Below, in pieces: positions 1 to 8,791 of a DNA stretch of 64,000 nucleotides. Origin of the DNA: Phycisphaerae bacterium (GTDB taxonomy: Bacteria; Chloroflexota; Anaerolineae; 4572-78; J111); assembly GCA_028285035.1 (NCBI GenBank), contig JANQQF010000049.1:1-64000 (forward strand). The letters run 5' to 3'. The notes under the pieces were generated by a model. It worked only from the letters and a program-made list of their open reading frames with translations. It was not told where the DNA came from and did not search any database. Position numbers and translations under genes: made by a program. Each line of letters begins with the position of its first letter. Position 1 is the stretch's first letter.

Positions 1-420
1 CTCGGTCACCCCTGCAAGGGGGGAGGCGTTTGGCTCCCCTCCCGGTGGGAGTGGGGCAATGCGTAGCATTGTGGGGAGGGCGAACTCTACAATCACCCAG
101 CGGGTCGGGGTTAGTGGAGAGATCTACCCCCTCGGTCTCCCCTGCAAGGGGGGAGGCGTCTGGCTCCCCTCCCGGTGGGAGTGGGGCAATGCGTAGCATT
201 GTGGGGAGGGCGAACTCTTCAATGATTACACAATTTCGGATTGACCGAATACTCTACCCCCCTCAGTCCCCCCTGCAAGGGGGGAGGTGTTTGGCTCCCC
301 TCCCGGTGGGAGTGGGGCAATGCGTAGCATTGTGGGGAGGGCGAACTCTTCAATCACCCAGCGAGTCGGGGGCAACGGAGAGATCTACCCCCCTCAATCC
401 CCCCTGCAAGGGGGGAGGTT
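1..420. repeat. Tandem repeat, 130-131 bp period
   Basis: Near-identical units start at 1, 131, 262 and 393; the last is cut after about 28 bases. Each unit opens with CTCRRTCNCCCCTGCAAGG, runs through a GGCTCCCCTCCC block, a small palindrome CAATGCGTAGCATTG and GGGGAGGGCGAACTCT, and ends in GAGATCTACCCC. The second unit has a different tail. The array may continue left of the window. I see no gene in it; an open frame crossing it is a by-product of the repeats. Confidence 0.9.
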
Positions 421-454
421 AGGATCGGAACCACAAAGCTAAAGGAATGTACCC

Positions 455-3400
455 ATGAGCAACTTTGCCTTCCTTGAAAATGAATGGCCTGAGATTTACC
501 AAGCAGCCCAGCGAGTTGAGGCGTATGTACAAACGGATCCTCGGACTGCCTGCTTCCAGGCCCGGCGCACCCTGGAGTTGACGGTGCAGTGGTTGTATGC
601 TCACGATCGAGCCTTCCGTCAGCCCTACGATAACAAACTGGCAGCACTGCTACACGCCCCGAGCTTCCAGCAAAACGTACCAAATGCGGTTTATGACAAG
701 GCCCAGCTCGTGCGTCGTGAGGGGAATATTGCGACGCATAGCAAGCGAAAAATCTCGAAAAGCACCGCAATGGGAGTGCTGGTCGAGCTCCACCACATCC
801 TTTATTGGTTGGCCCGAACCTATACTCGGGGCAATATCAAGGCCATCCCTGATCGTTTTGATGAGCGGTTGCTACCAAAAGACCCGCTCGATTTGGTACG
901 CCGCTCTGTGACTGAACTCAAACGAATGAAGGCAGAGTTACAGGCTCGGGATGAAGCCATCCTCAAAGAACAGCAAGAACGAGCCAAGGAGCAACAGGAA
1001 AAGGCAAAGCTTCAAGCGCAACTGGACGCCTTGCAGACTCAGAAAACCATCAACAAAACCATTCCCGATACCCACGACTACTCCGAGGCCAAAACCCGTG
1101 AGCAGATTATCGATGTAATGTTACGTGAGGCTGGTTGGGACCCCACCGGCCCCAAGGTAGCAGAATATCCAGTCACGGGAATGCCCCACGGCAGTGGCAC
1201 TGGCTATGTCGATTATGTGTTATGGGGCGATGATGGTCTGCCTCTAGGCCTGGTTGAAGCCAAGCGTACCAGCGTCGACCCCGAGCGCGGTCAGCAACAG
1301 GCCCTCCTGTATGCCACTTGCCTGGAGCAGATGCACGGCCAGCGCCCGATCATCTTCTACACCAACGGCCACACCACCTATCTCTGGGACGATGAACGCT
1401 ATCCGCCCCGTCAGGTGCAGGGCTTCTACACCAAGGATGAGTTGATGTTGCTCATCCAGCGTCGGCGCGGAGTCCAACCCCTGGCCGATATTTCGATCAA
1501 TGCCGATATCGTCAACCGCCCCTATCAAATCGAAGCCATTCGCCAAATGACAGCACACTTTACCAACACCCACCGAAAAGGCTTGCTCGTTATGGCCACT
1601 GGTTCCGGGAAAACGCGGGTAACCATCGCTCTGGTCGATTTGTTGATGCGGGCGGGTTGGGTCAAGCGGGTTCTCTTCCTGGCCGATCGCAGCGCGCTGG
1701 TGCGTCAAGCCACTGGGGCTTTCAAGCATCATCTACCCGGCACCAATCCGGTTAATCTGCTGGAGGACAAAGAGCGAGAGCAAGCCCCCGCCGCCCGAGT
1801 GGTGGTCTCCACCTACCATACGATGATGAATATCATTGATGAAACCAACGACCTGGGGCAAAAGCTCTTTAGTGTGGGGCACTTTGATCTGGTCGTCATT
1901 GATGAAGCCCATCGCTCCGTTTATCAGAAGTTTGGGGCCATTTTTACCTACTTCGACAGCCTACTAGTCGGCCTGACCGCCACCCCCAAAGATGAGGTAG
2001 ATCGCAACACCTACCACCTCTTTAATCTGGAGGATGGTGTGCCCACCTTCGCCTATCATCTGGAAGAGGCCATAGCCGATGGCTTTCTGGTGCCCTTCCA
2101 AGCCTATGCGTTACCTACCAAATTCATCCGAGAGGGGATCAAATATGATGAACTCAGTGAGGATGAAAAAGTCGAGTGGGATCTGATCGATTGGGGGGAT
2201 AGCGATGACGTTCCCGATTCGGTGAATGCGGGGGCAATCAATGCTTGGCTCTTCAACGAGGATACAGTTGACCGCATCCTTCAAGCCTTGATGGAGCACG
2301 GTCTTAAGGTCGCCGGTGGTGATCGGCTGGGGAAAACTATCATATTCGCCAAAAATCACAAACACGCCAAATATATCGAGAAACGCTTCAACGTGCACTA
2401 TCCCCAATACAGAGGACACTTCGGGCGGGTCATCGATCATCAACTCGCCTATGCCCAAACAGCCATCGACGGCTTCAGCAATTCGAATAAAGCCCCCCAT
2501 ATCGCTATCTCAGTCGATATGCTCGACACCGGCATTGATATCCCCGAGGTAGTCAACTTGGTCTTTTTCAAAGTGGTTCGCTCCAAAACCAAATTTTTCC
2601 AAATGATTGGACGGGGCACCCGGCTTAGCCCCGACCTATTTGGTCCAGGTGAGGATAAAACCCACTTCCTCATCTTTGATGCTTGCATGAACTTTGAATT
2701 CTTTAGCCAATATCCAGAGGGGGTCAAATCTCGACAGGCCGAGCCGCTCAGTCAATCCCTTTTCAAAAAGCGGCTGACCCTTCTGCAACAAACACGCCAG
2801 CTAGCTAAAGGTGATCCCACTCTAGAGCCGATGACCACCGATCTGGCCGATGTTCTACATCGTTATGTAGCCGAGATGAATACCGGCAACTTTATTGTCC
2901 GCCCCCACCGAGCCTATGTCGAACCCTTTCAAGATCGTACCCGCTGGGAGCAGATCAGCCGGGCCGAGGCGGCACAACTAGCTAAATATGTCTCCGGGCT
3001 ACCCTCCGCCCAAACTGACCCCGATGAAACTGCCAAACGCTTTGACCTGATGGTGATCGATTTACAGCTAGCTCACCTAGAAGGGGCTCGTCGATTCAAC
3101 ACGCTGCAAGACAAAATTATCGGCCTGGCCGCCAACCTAGAGACCAAGATTAACATCCCTCGGGTTGAGGCCCAACTCGATCTGATTCAGGCCATCCAAA
3201 CCGAGTCTTTCTGGAGCACCGTTAGCCTACCTGTGCTGGAAGATGTGCGCCAACGATTACGTGAGTTAGTCATCCACGCCGATAAAGCCCAACGGCAAGA
3301 CGTCTACACCGCATTCAAAGATACCGCTGGGATAATTAAGGAAGTGGCTGATGTACCCTACTCCACCACGGGGGTCAATGTAGCCCAATACAAAAAGAAG

Positions 3401-3853
3401 GTGGAGCAATTTATCCGCGAGCACGAGGATTATGTGGCCATTCAGAAAATTCATTGGGGCATCCCCTTAAAGTCAGAGGACCTGGCGGCACTGGAAGCAT
3501 TTTTCTACGAGGCCGAGGCTGTGGGGGGGCAGGCTCAATTTGTTCAAATGTTCGGACCACAGGAGAATCTAGCTACCTTTATCCGTAGTCTGGTCGGGTT
3601 GGATCGACGTAAAGCAAAAGAACGCTTCGCCCAATTCCTCGACGGCCAAACCTACACTGCCGAGCAAATCCGCTTTGTCAATTACATCATCGACCACCTC
3701 ACGCGTAACGGCACTATCGACCCCGAACTTCTCTACGACCAACCCTATACCGATATTCACTATGAAGGTTTGACTGGCGTCTTTACTACCACCGAAGCAA
3801 AAGCCCTCCTCGACGTCGTTCAAAACATTAACGTGGTCATCGAAGGTTCGTAA
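455..3853 (+). CDS. hsdR: Type I restriction endonuclease R subunit (EcoEI-like)
   Basis: ATP-driven translocase and nuclease subunit of a type I restriction system, cytoplasmic. The 1132-residue protein begins with a DUF4145-like helical domain (about 1-130), a charged coiled coil (about 150-200), then the HSDR_N nuclease with D near 252 and the E-x-K of VEAKR near 267-269. The superfamily 2 helicase core follows: Walker A ATGSGKT near 381, DEAH near 482, TATPK near 508, and motif VI QMIGRGTRL near 716. The C-terminal 170 residues match the EcoEI R C-terminal domain. An AAAGGAA ribosome site precedes the ATG. No hsdM or hsdS lies in the window; partners could be left of it, beyond the tandem repeat. 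The gene is full length with intact motifs. Confidence 0.93.
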   Translation: MSNFAFLENEWPEIYQAAQRVEAYVQTDPRTACFQARRTLELTVQWLYAHDRAFRQPYDNKLAALLHAPSFQQNVPNAVYDKAQLVRREGNIATHSKRKISKSTAMGVLVELHHILYWLARTYTRGNIKAIPDRFDERLLPKDPLDLVRRSVTELKRMKAELQARDEAILKEQQERAKEQQEKAKLQAQLDALQTQKTINKTIPDTHDYSEAKTREQIIDVMLREAGWDPTGPKVAEYPVTGMPHGSGTGYVDYVLWGDDGLPLGLVEAKRTSVDPERGQQQALLYATCLEQMHGQRPIIFYTNGHTTYLWDDERYPPRQVQGFYTKDELMLLIQRRRGVQPLADISINADIVNRPYQIEAIRQMTAHFTNTHRKGLLVMATGSGKTRVTIALVDLLMRAGWVKRVLFLADRSALVRQATGAFKHHLPGTNPVNLLEDKEREQAPAARVVVSTYHTMMNIIDETNDLGQKLFSVGHFDLVVIDEAHRSVYQKFGAIFTYFDSLLVGLTATPKDEVDRNTYHLFNLEDGVPTFAYHLEEAIADGFLVPFQAYALPTKFIREGIKYDELSEDEKVEWDLIDWGDSDDVPDSVNAGAINAWLFNEDTVDRILQALMEHGLKVAGGDRLGKTIIFAKNHKHAKYIEKRFNVHYPQYRGHFGRVIDHQLAYAQTAIDGFSNSNKAPHIAISVDMLDTGIDIPEVVNLVFFKVVRSKTKFFQMIGRGTRLSPDLFGPGEDKTHFLIFDACMNFEFFSQYPEGVKSRQAEPLSQSLFKKRLTLLQQTRQLAKGDPTLEPMTTDLADVLHRYVAEMNTGNFIVRPHRAYVEPFQDRTRWEQISRAEAAQLAKYVSGLPSAQTDPDETAKRFDLMVIDLQLAHLEGARRFNTLQDKIIGLAANLETKINIPRVEAQLDLIQAIQTESFWSTVSLPVLEDVRQRLRELVIHADKAQRQDVYTAFKDTAGIIKEVADVPYSTTGVNVAQYKKKVEQFIREHEDYVAIQKIHWGIPLKSEDLAALEAFFYEAEAVGGQAQFVQMFGPQENLATFIRSLVGLDRRKAKERFAQFLDGQTYTAEQIRFVNYIIDHLTRNGTIDPELLYDQPYTDIHYEGLTGVFTTTEAKALLDVVQNINVVIEGS

Positions 3854-3876
3854 TTAATCACATGAGCCTTCGTCTC

Positions 3877-5787
3877 CTATGAAGCGTGGGTATGGGCAGA
3901 GGGTTCCACTAACTCATCCTCCTCACTCGGTATCCCCTGCATCAAATCAATGATTATTGCCTTATTCAAAGCTGTGGGTGACAAATCGAGATAATCATCC
4001 TCAGGTTTCGTGCCTACCACAATAGCCCCAGCGTTCGTCAAAATCTCCTTAAAGCTCAGAGTGTTGACAAAACGGCTGACAAAGTACTTTCGGGTGTGGG
4101 TTGAGGTCTCGTTTTTTTGGGATGTGATGGAATTGCCGATGCTGACATTGGCAAAGTAGAACCGATTCTCACCATCGACACTGGTGATGAAGCCCAGAAC
4201 ATTTTGTTTTTTGGTGATGTTGATGGTGGCAGTGGCCACGATGTTGTTGATATCCACCATATAGTTTTGCTCAAAGACATCCGGCTTCTCGTGGGCCACC
4301 AAAATCCTGGTTTGCACTTCGGCCCCTTTGGAAAAGTTGTAGTAGTTCACCAACATAATTTTTGCGGACATCCCCTGCTGTAAATAAAACAGCTCAGACG
4401 CGCCGTTTGGTGGAGGAGCACTGGTGACATCACCGGAGAACAAAACGGATCGATCGTCGTCCCGATAGGCGGCATCCCAGCCAAACTTGCCATCCTCGCC
4501 GATGACAGATAAATCCAAATCCACAACTTTATCGGTATTGGTCCAGTGAATCCCCACAATCATATCTTGGGGAACGGACACGTAACTCCCCGTTGGTAGA
4601 TGTCCGGTAAACTGTTTTTCTGTGGCAGGCAGGGCATAGTGCACGTTGTCGGGAATATAGATGGTTTTCCCCTCAACATTCGCTCGCAGATCGTCGGCGA
4701 TTGAGGCCAAGACGATGTCCAGAGCCTGTTGTGTGTCTTCGGCCAAGTCCCCTGCCCAGGCAAAGGGAGCCGCCCAGCCGCGCCCATTGCGGACGCGATA
4801 CACGATTGAGTTGGTGGCGTGCAGACGATATTTGAGAGCGTAGGCTAGGCGAATTTTACGAAAGATGGTGGCTTTGCTCAAACGTTGCTCCAGGGTCACC
4901 ACATCCAAGCGCTTTTGCTTGACCTGCTTGGTTACGCTATTTAGATAATCCTCTGGCAGCGGCTTATGAGATTTGTCGGCCTGCTTACGGAGTCGATTAA
5001 AAAAGGTTTTATTCCGCGAAATCGACTTCATCGCCAAAAAGAGCGGCTTGTAGCGCAAAAAGAGGGTGGCTAGATCATCTGGCGCGTCATAAAGGGCATC
5101 ATCCAAAATTCTGCCATCTGCTGCCTTAATCTTATCAATCAAAGCCTGGTTTTTGATCAGCAACGACTCACCCGTGAGTTTGCTAATCAGATAGCGCAAG
5201 AATTCAACCGGATCGGATGGAATTAGCCCGTACAAATCAATCAGCCGGGTCTTCAACTCCCGGTTCGCAATCGTCTCCACGAAATCACCATCATAGCGAT
5301 TGGCTTTGATGATGGTCATGATATCGTTGAGCGTCTCCTCAGCCAGAGCAATCCCTGCCCCCAAGGCAATGATCTTTTCAAAAATCTCTTGGGCAGTCAG
5401 CCCCTTGATCACCACCAACGGCATATCCTCCCGCACTGATTGTAGATTAAGCATTTCGTTGGGGATGTAAACGGTATCGGCTTGATAGATGCCCACTGCG
5501 TCAAAGCCATAGGTGGTGATGTAGTGGAGTATCTGTTGTAGGACAAGCTCCCGAATTGGCTTATCTCGAATCGCGGCCCAAGATTTATGAAACGCAGCGT
5601 TGGCCTTTTCCCCGGAGATACCCACCACATCCTCAATCGCATCTAGCAAACTCGCCTCCGGTCGAATGGTGGGTGAAAGCAGGTAACCATTTTGAATGGT
5701 TCGGGCCAAAATGTCAGCAGGAATGGCTTCCGACGTCGCATCTTCGATTTGGATAGCATTAAATAGGCGTAAGGTTGCTTGATGCAT
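3877..5787 (-). CDS. Uncharacterised 636-residue protein, possible TerD-like fold in C-terminal half
   Basis: I do not recognise the family with confidence. The N-terminal 350 residues are mainly helical and charged. A stretch around 330-350 reads YRVRNGRGWA. The C-terminal part is beta-rich and contains DLDLSVIGEDGKFGWDAA followed by SGDVTSAPPPNGASE, a pattern reminiscent of TerD-type domains (DLD-S, GD-x-T), but this is only a resemblance. There is no signal peptide or membrane segment. TAAGGAGG lies just 2 nt before the first ATG and 5 nt before the second, so I start at the second. It converges on hsdR with a 23 bp gap and may belong to the same accessory island; a link to defence is speculation. 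Confidence 0.75.
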   Translation of the reverse strand: MHQATLRLFNAIQIEDATSEAIPADILARTIQNGYLLSPTIRPEASLLDAIEDVVGISGEKANAAFHKSWAAIRDKPIRELVLQQILHYITTYGFDAVGIYQADTVYIPNEMLNLQSVREDMPLVVIKGLTAQEIFEKIIALGAGIALAEETLNDIMTIIKANRYDGDFVETIANRELKTRLIDLYGLIPSDPVEFLRYLISKLTGESLLIKNQALIDKIKAADGRILDDALYDAPDDLATLFLRYKPLFLAMKSISRNKTFFNRLRKQADKSHKPLPEDYLNSVTKQVKQKRLDVVTLEQRLSKATIFRKIRLAYALKYRLHATNSIVYRVRNGRGWAAPFAWAGDLAEDTQQALDIVLASIADDLRANVEGKTIYIPDNVHYALPATEKQFTGHLPTGSYVSVPQDMIVGIHWTNTDKVVDLDLSVIGEDGKFGWDAAYRDDDRSVLFSGDVTSAPPPNGASELFYLQQGMSAKIMLVNYYNFSKGAEVQTRILVAHEKPDVFEQNYMVDINNIVATATINITKKQNVLGFITSVDGENRFYFANVSIGNSITSQKNETSTHTRKYFVSRFVNTLSFKEILTNAGAIVVGTKPEDDYLDLSPTALNKAIIIDLMQGIPSEEDELVEPSAHTHAS

Positions 5788-5928
5788 CATAACCTCCTTA
5801 GGGAATAGTTTGTAACACAGGCTTCTAGCCTGTCTGTGCGCAGCAAGGATGCCGAGGCAGGTACGCCTACACTACTCTTTCATCCTCGCTGTCGAAACTT
5901 ATTTTTGTTCGATTCCTAATACATATAA

Positions 5929-5980
5929 AAGAGGGCGAGAGGTAATTCGCCAGTTTTGAAAGGAACCTCCTGTGCCCTCT
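5929..5980 (-). terminator. Hairpin downstream of the tRNA-like gene
   Basis: On the minus strand AAGAGGGC pairs with GCCCTCTT across a 36 nt loop that can itself fold (AGGAGGT with ACCTCT), and is followed by TTTTA. It could end transcription of the tRNA-like gene. Its loop words recur inside that tRNA in permuted order. Confidence 0.45.
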
Positions 5981-5986
5981 TATAAG

Positions 5987-6098
5987 GGGGGAAGGCAGGA
6001 TTCGAACCTGCGACCACCGAGTCCAAATGTATTTAAGGAACTTCTTGTGCCAAAAGCGAGAAGTAATAACCGGTGCTCTACCCCTGAGCTACTTCCCC
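5987..6098 (-). tRNA. tRNA-like gene with about 40 nt inserted in the anticodon loop
   Basis: All cloverleaf parts except a normal anticodon loop are present. The acceptor stem GGGGAAG pairs with CTTCCCC. T8 and A9 are followed by a D arm GCTC/GAGC. The T arm is GCAGG-TTCGAAT-CCTGC and the variable loop TGGTC. The anticodon stem can be CCGGT with CTCGG (one mismatch) or, shifted by one, ACCGG with TCGGT. The loop between is 47 nt instead of 7. If the 3' piece TTTGGA joins a single T, the anticodon would be TTG (Gln); a one-base shift would give TGG (Pro). Identity is therefore open. The discriminator is C, no CCA is encoded, and a G lies at -1. It may be an intron-bearing gene or a dead copy. 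Confidence 0.5.
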
Positions 6099-6406
6099 CA
6101 TATAAAACGAAGAGTAAATTTGTGTGTAAGACGTCTAAAAAGGAACCCTGGTACAGTTGGGTGTAGATATCTATACAGCAATGGACCTCTCAACGCCCAA
6201 CTGTTTAAGTATTTCGCCCTTAATAACTGTTGCTCTATTTACGCCACGAAATACTAGTTGCCTATCAGGTAGTTTTACTGAAAATATTGATTTTCACAAA
6301 TTCAGCATAAAAGATGTCAGCCCCACTTAAACATCATCGCAGCACTGTGACCATTACAGTCGTCTTGGTGTCTCTTTAACTGAGACCATTTGGAAGGAAT
6401 AAATTA

Positions 6407-6811
6407 ATGACCAAATTCGAGGCAACTGACCAGGGAACTACAGGTACTGTCCACATCCCTCCCTTCGCCTTAATCATTGAGGATGAGCCAAACCAGGCCA
6501 AGATTCTGGCCACGGTATTACAAATGCTCGATTTTGAAACCGAGATTATCTATGAGGGACAAACCGCATTAAATCGTATCACCCAGACCGTACCCCAACT
6601 CATCATTTTAGACCTACATCTCCCCTCAATTTCGGGATCAGATATTCTAAGGAAAATCCAAGCTGATCACCGCTTGTACGATACCAGAATTATTGTAGTA
6701 ACCGGTGATATTCCAGGCGGGTATCAATTGCACGACAAGGTTGACTTGGTTTTAGCCAAACCTATTGTCATTCAACAATTTCATGACTTAATGAAAACTT
6801 TGCTTGGTTGA
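6407..6811 (+). CDS. Single-domain response regulator (receiver only)
   Basis: A 134-residue CheY-like receiver that would be phosphorylated by an unseen histidine kinase. After about 20 unrelated residues comes the acidic pair in IIEDE, the phospho-acceptor Asp in LIILDLHLP, the conserved Thr in VVTGD and the Lys in LAKP. No output domain follows, so it acts by protein contact. A ribosome site (GGAAGGAATAA) precedes the ATG. The gene stands alone with a strong terminator behind it. Confidence 0.88.
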   Translation: MTKFEATDQGTTGTVHIPPFALIIEDEPNQAKILATVLQMLDFETEIIYEGQTALNRITQTVPQLIILDLHLPSISGSDILRKIQADHRLYDTRIIVVTGDIPGGYQLHDKVDLVLAKPIVIQQFHDLMKTLLG

Positions 6812-6899
6812 TGACACTGGGGAGCCAGCTTGTTGGTTGCAGGCTGGGTTTTGCGTAAACGTATCTAGGCTATTACACTAAGTAAGCAAATAAGCATAA

Positions 6900-6935
6900 G
6901 CCCATTCTCCAGAAATCAAAGAGAATGGGCTTTTT
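6900..6935 (+). terminator. Rho-independent terminator after the first response regulator
   Basis: GCCCATTCTC pairs perfectly with GAGAATGGGC over an 11 nt loop and is followed by TTTTT. Confidence 0.9.
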
Positions 6936-6993
6936 AAGTGTTTGGCGATTTATTACTATAGAAATTTTAGCGGAATAACCGCCAAACCTTGAG

Positions 6994-7032
6994 GTGTCAC
7001 AATTCCTTTTCTCTAGCTTTAAATTGTGACAC
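6994..7032. promoter_or_regulatory. Inverted repeat before the second response regulator
   Basis: GTGTCACAATT at 6994-7004 is perfectly complementary to AATTGTGACAC at 7022-7032 with a 17 nt loop and no T run. It lies just ahead of the ATG at 7059 and may be an operator or mRNA hairpin. An upstream GTG at 7026 lies inside the right arm, which is a reason to prefer the ATG. Confidence 0.5.
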
Positions 7033-7058
7033 ACCTAGTTCATCCACTGATATTGCGC

Positions 7059-7442
7059 ATGAAATCTAACAAACAACCAAACGTTTTGTGCATTGATGAC
7101 GATACAGAATTTGTTTCCCTTGTCCAAAAAAGCCTCCTTTCGCTCGATTGCAATGTGTGTGGCCTAAGTGATGGAACAAGAGCTGTCACTCAGATGCAGG
7201 AAGAGCCTCCTGATTTAGTATTGCTCGATTTAGCTATGCCTGAATTCAATGGTTATGATATCTATCGGGCCATGAAGGAGGATGAGGCTCTGGCCAAAAT
7301 TCCCGTGATCGTTATCTCTGCTTATGGTTTTATTAATGATATCCACATTATTAGCGGGCTACCACCTGTCGAGGCCTTTATCACTAAACCTTTCGATATC
7401 AGCCGTTTACGACAAATGATTAATGAGATTTTGACCCTCTGA
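7059..7442 (+). CDS. Single-domain response regulator (receiver only)
   Basis: A second CheY-like receiver of 127 residues, distinct from the first copy 250 bp upstream. It shows IDDD near the start, phospho-acceptor Asp in LVLLDLAMP, Ser in VISAYG in place of Thr, and the Lys in ITKPF. It ends right after the last receiver helix, so there is no output domain. A GTG at 7026 would add 11 residues but lies within an inverted repeat; neither start has a clear ribosome site. The two neighbouring receivers suggest a phosphorelay whose kinase is outside the window. Confidence 0.8.
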   Translation: MKSNKQPNVLCIDDDTEFVSLVQKSLLSLDCNVCGLSDGTRAVTQMQEEPPDLVLLDLAMPEFNGYDIYRAMKEDEALAKIPVIVISAYGFINDIHIISGLPPVEAFITKPFDISRLRQMINEILTL

Positions 7443-7472
7443 TAGCTATCTCTCCTTTGTAATCAATACTAT

Positions 7473-8699
7473 TCACTGCAACAAAGACCGACTGGTCCAC
7501 GCCGCAGCCTCATCAGCAAAGTGTGCCCTAAATGACTCGGCAGGAAGCGTGTCGGTCCAAACCCCATTCACCATCAAATCAGCCCCTAGTTTCCCAATAG
7601 CATCGGCAGCTTGAGCACCCTGTCCATTCCCCCCCACGGCAACATAGACCTTGCCTGGCTGGAGAGCATCGATGTAGGGAAAACCGTGGACGGTGCGGGT
7701 GATGACACAGCGATGAGTGTGACAATTGAGAAAGGCCACATCTGGCAGCCTGGCCTGTAAGGTGTCTCGCAACACAGGTAACATCTGATCACTATCCCCT
7801 GCTCGATACCAGGCACAAATTCCGTCCAACGTCGAAACATACCGATCCGCTGGGGTGTTCGCCCCCAGTTTGAGATAGTATTTGCCATCAGGGTAGCGTA
7901 CAGGCGGGAGGACATACACGTCCTGTGTGATAGATGAGTCTGCCTGATAGATTACGGTTGGCATTGACTGTAATCGCTGGGCGTCTCGCTCTGAAATCTC
8001 AGCCATCACCACAAATTCGATCTTCAAGCGCAAGGCCAAATCTCGCTCCAACAAATCAAAGCCGTTGCTAAATGCACCGGTAGCAAGCAGCACTTTCCGG
8101 GCTTGATAACAGGTTCCAGACTCGGTGTAGATTTCGATGAGATCATTTTTGTCAGATAAGGCAATGGCAATTTCAGAGGCGATGGTTGCACCAGACTGCT
8201 GGGCAATCGTCAATTGGGCTTGCAAAAATTGGCGGGGATTGAAGTAGCCGCTAGGGGCAGTTTCCCAGACCGCTTGACATTGGGTGGGAAAAGAAAGCGA
8301 AGGAAATTGCTGTTGCAGGGCTGCTGGTGATAAATGATGAAATGGGATAGAAAATTGGTCGGCTAATGTTTTAGCCAAGACAGGATAGGCACCATCAATC
8401 TTGGGATCGACAACATAAAGCCCCCCCACCGGATGGTGAAATGAAAGGCCGCTTTGGGCTTGAAGAATATCGAATTGAGTCAGAGAGCGTTGGGCTAATT
8501 CTGACCAAACGGAGCTATGATTCAAGCGGTAAATGATGCGGGCTTCATCGTAGTGCGCTCCAAAAATGCCTTGGTGCGTGGCCGGGTCCGTTGGTTCATC
8601 AGGGCCAATAACCGCAACACTACCCAACATTTGACTCAGATGACGTGTAGCGGCAGCCCCAAACAAGCCTTTTCCGATAACGACAGCATCAAATATCAC
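7473..8699 (-). CDS. FAD-dependent oxidoreductase, DAO family
   Basis: A 408-residue flavoprotein of the D-amino acid/sarcosine oxidase fold. The N-terminal dinucleotide motif is VVIGKGLFGAA and the C-terminal FAD contact is YVAVGGNGQGAQAAD. It probably oxidises a secondary or N-methylated amine with transfer of electrons to oxygen or a carrier; the substrate cannot be read from sequence. The start is GTG at 8699. It lies 92 bp behind the corrinoid protein on the same strand, so a joint role in demethylation is possible. Confidence 0.8.
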   Translation of the reverse strand: MIFDAVVIGKGLFGAAATRHLSQMLGSVAVIGPDEPTDPATHQGIFGAHYDEARIIYRLNHSSVWSELAQRSLTQFDILQAQSGLSFHHPVGGLYVVDPKIDGAYPVLAKTLADQFSIPFHHLSPAALQQQFPSLSFPTQCQAVWETAPSGYFNPRQFLQAQLTIAQQSGATIASEIAIALSDKNDLIEIYTESGTCYQARKVLLATGAFSNGFDLLERDLALRLKIEFVVMAEISERDAQRLQSMPTVIYQADSSITQDVYVLPPVRYPDGKYYLKLGANTPADRYVSTLDGICAWYRAGDSDQMLPVLRDTLQARLPDVAFLNCHTHRCVITRTVHGFPYIDALQPGKVYVAVGGNGQGAQAADAIGKLGADLMVNGVWTDTLPAESFRAHFADEAAAWTSRSLLQ

Positions 8700-8791
8700 A
8701 AAATAGCCTTACAAAGACCTGGAACATAGGACGTACAAAGGAGTTAAGCCTCTATATACCCTATGTTCTGAATTGATATGTGAGTAATGTA

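Noticed and set aside
1..420. CRISPR array
   Set aside because: Units are about 130 bp and nearly identical over the whole period; there are no short repeats with unique spacers and no cas genes.
30..422. 130-codon frame at the left edge
   Set aside because: It is three repeats of the same 131 bp unit read through; the protein is a repeated nonsense peptide.
354..770. 138-codon minus-strand frame over the hsdR start
   Set aside because: Antisense to hsdR and partly formed from the tandem repeat; no ribosome site.
5987..6098. Group I intron in the tRNA
   Set aside because: The insert is about 40 nt, well below the roughly 200 nt needed for a group I core.
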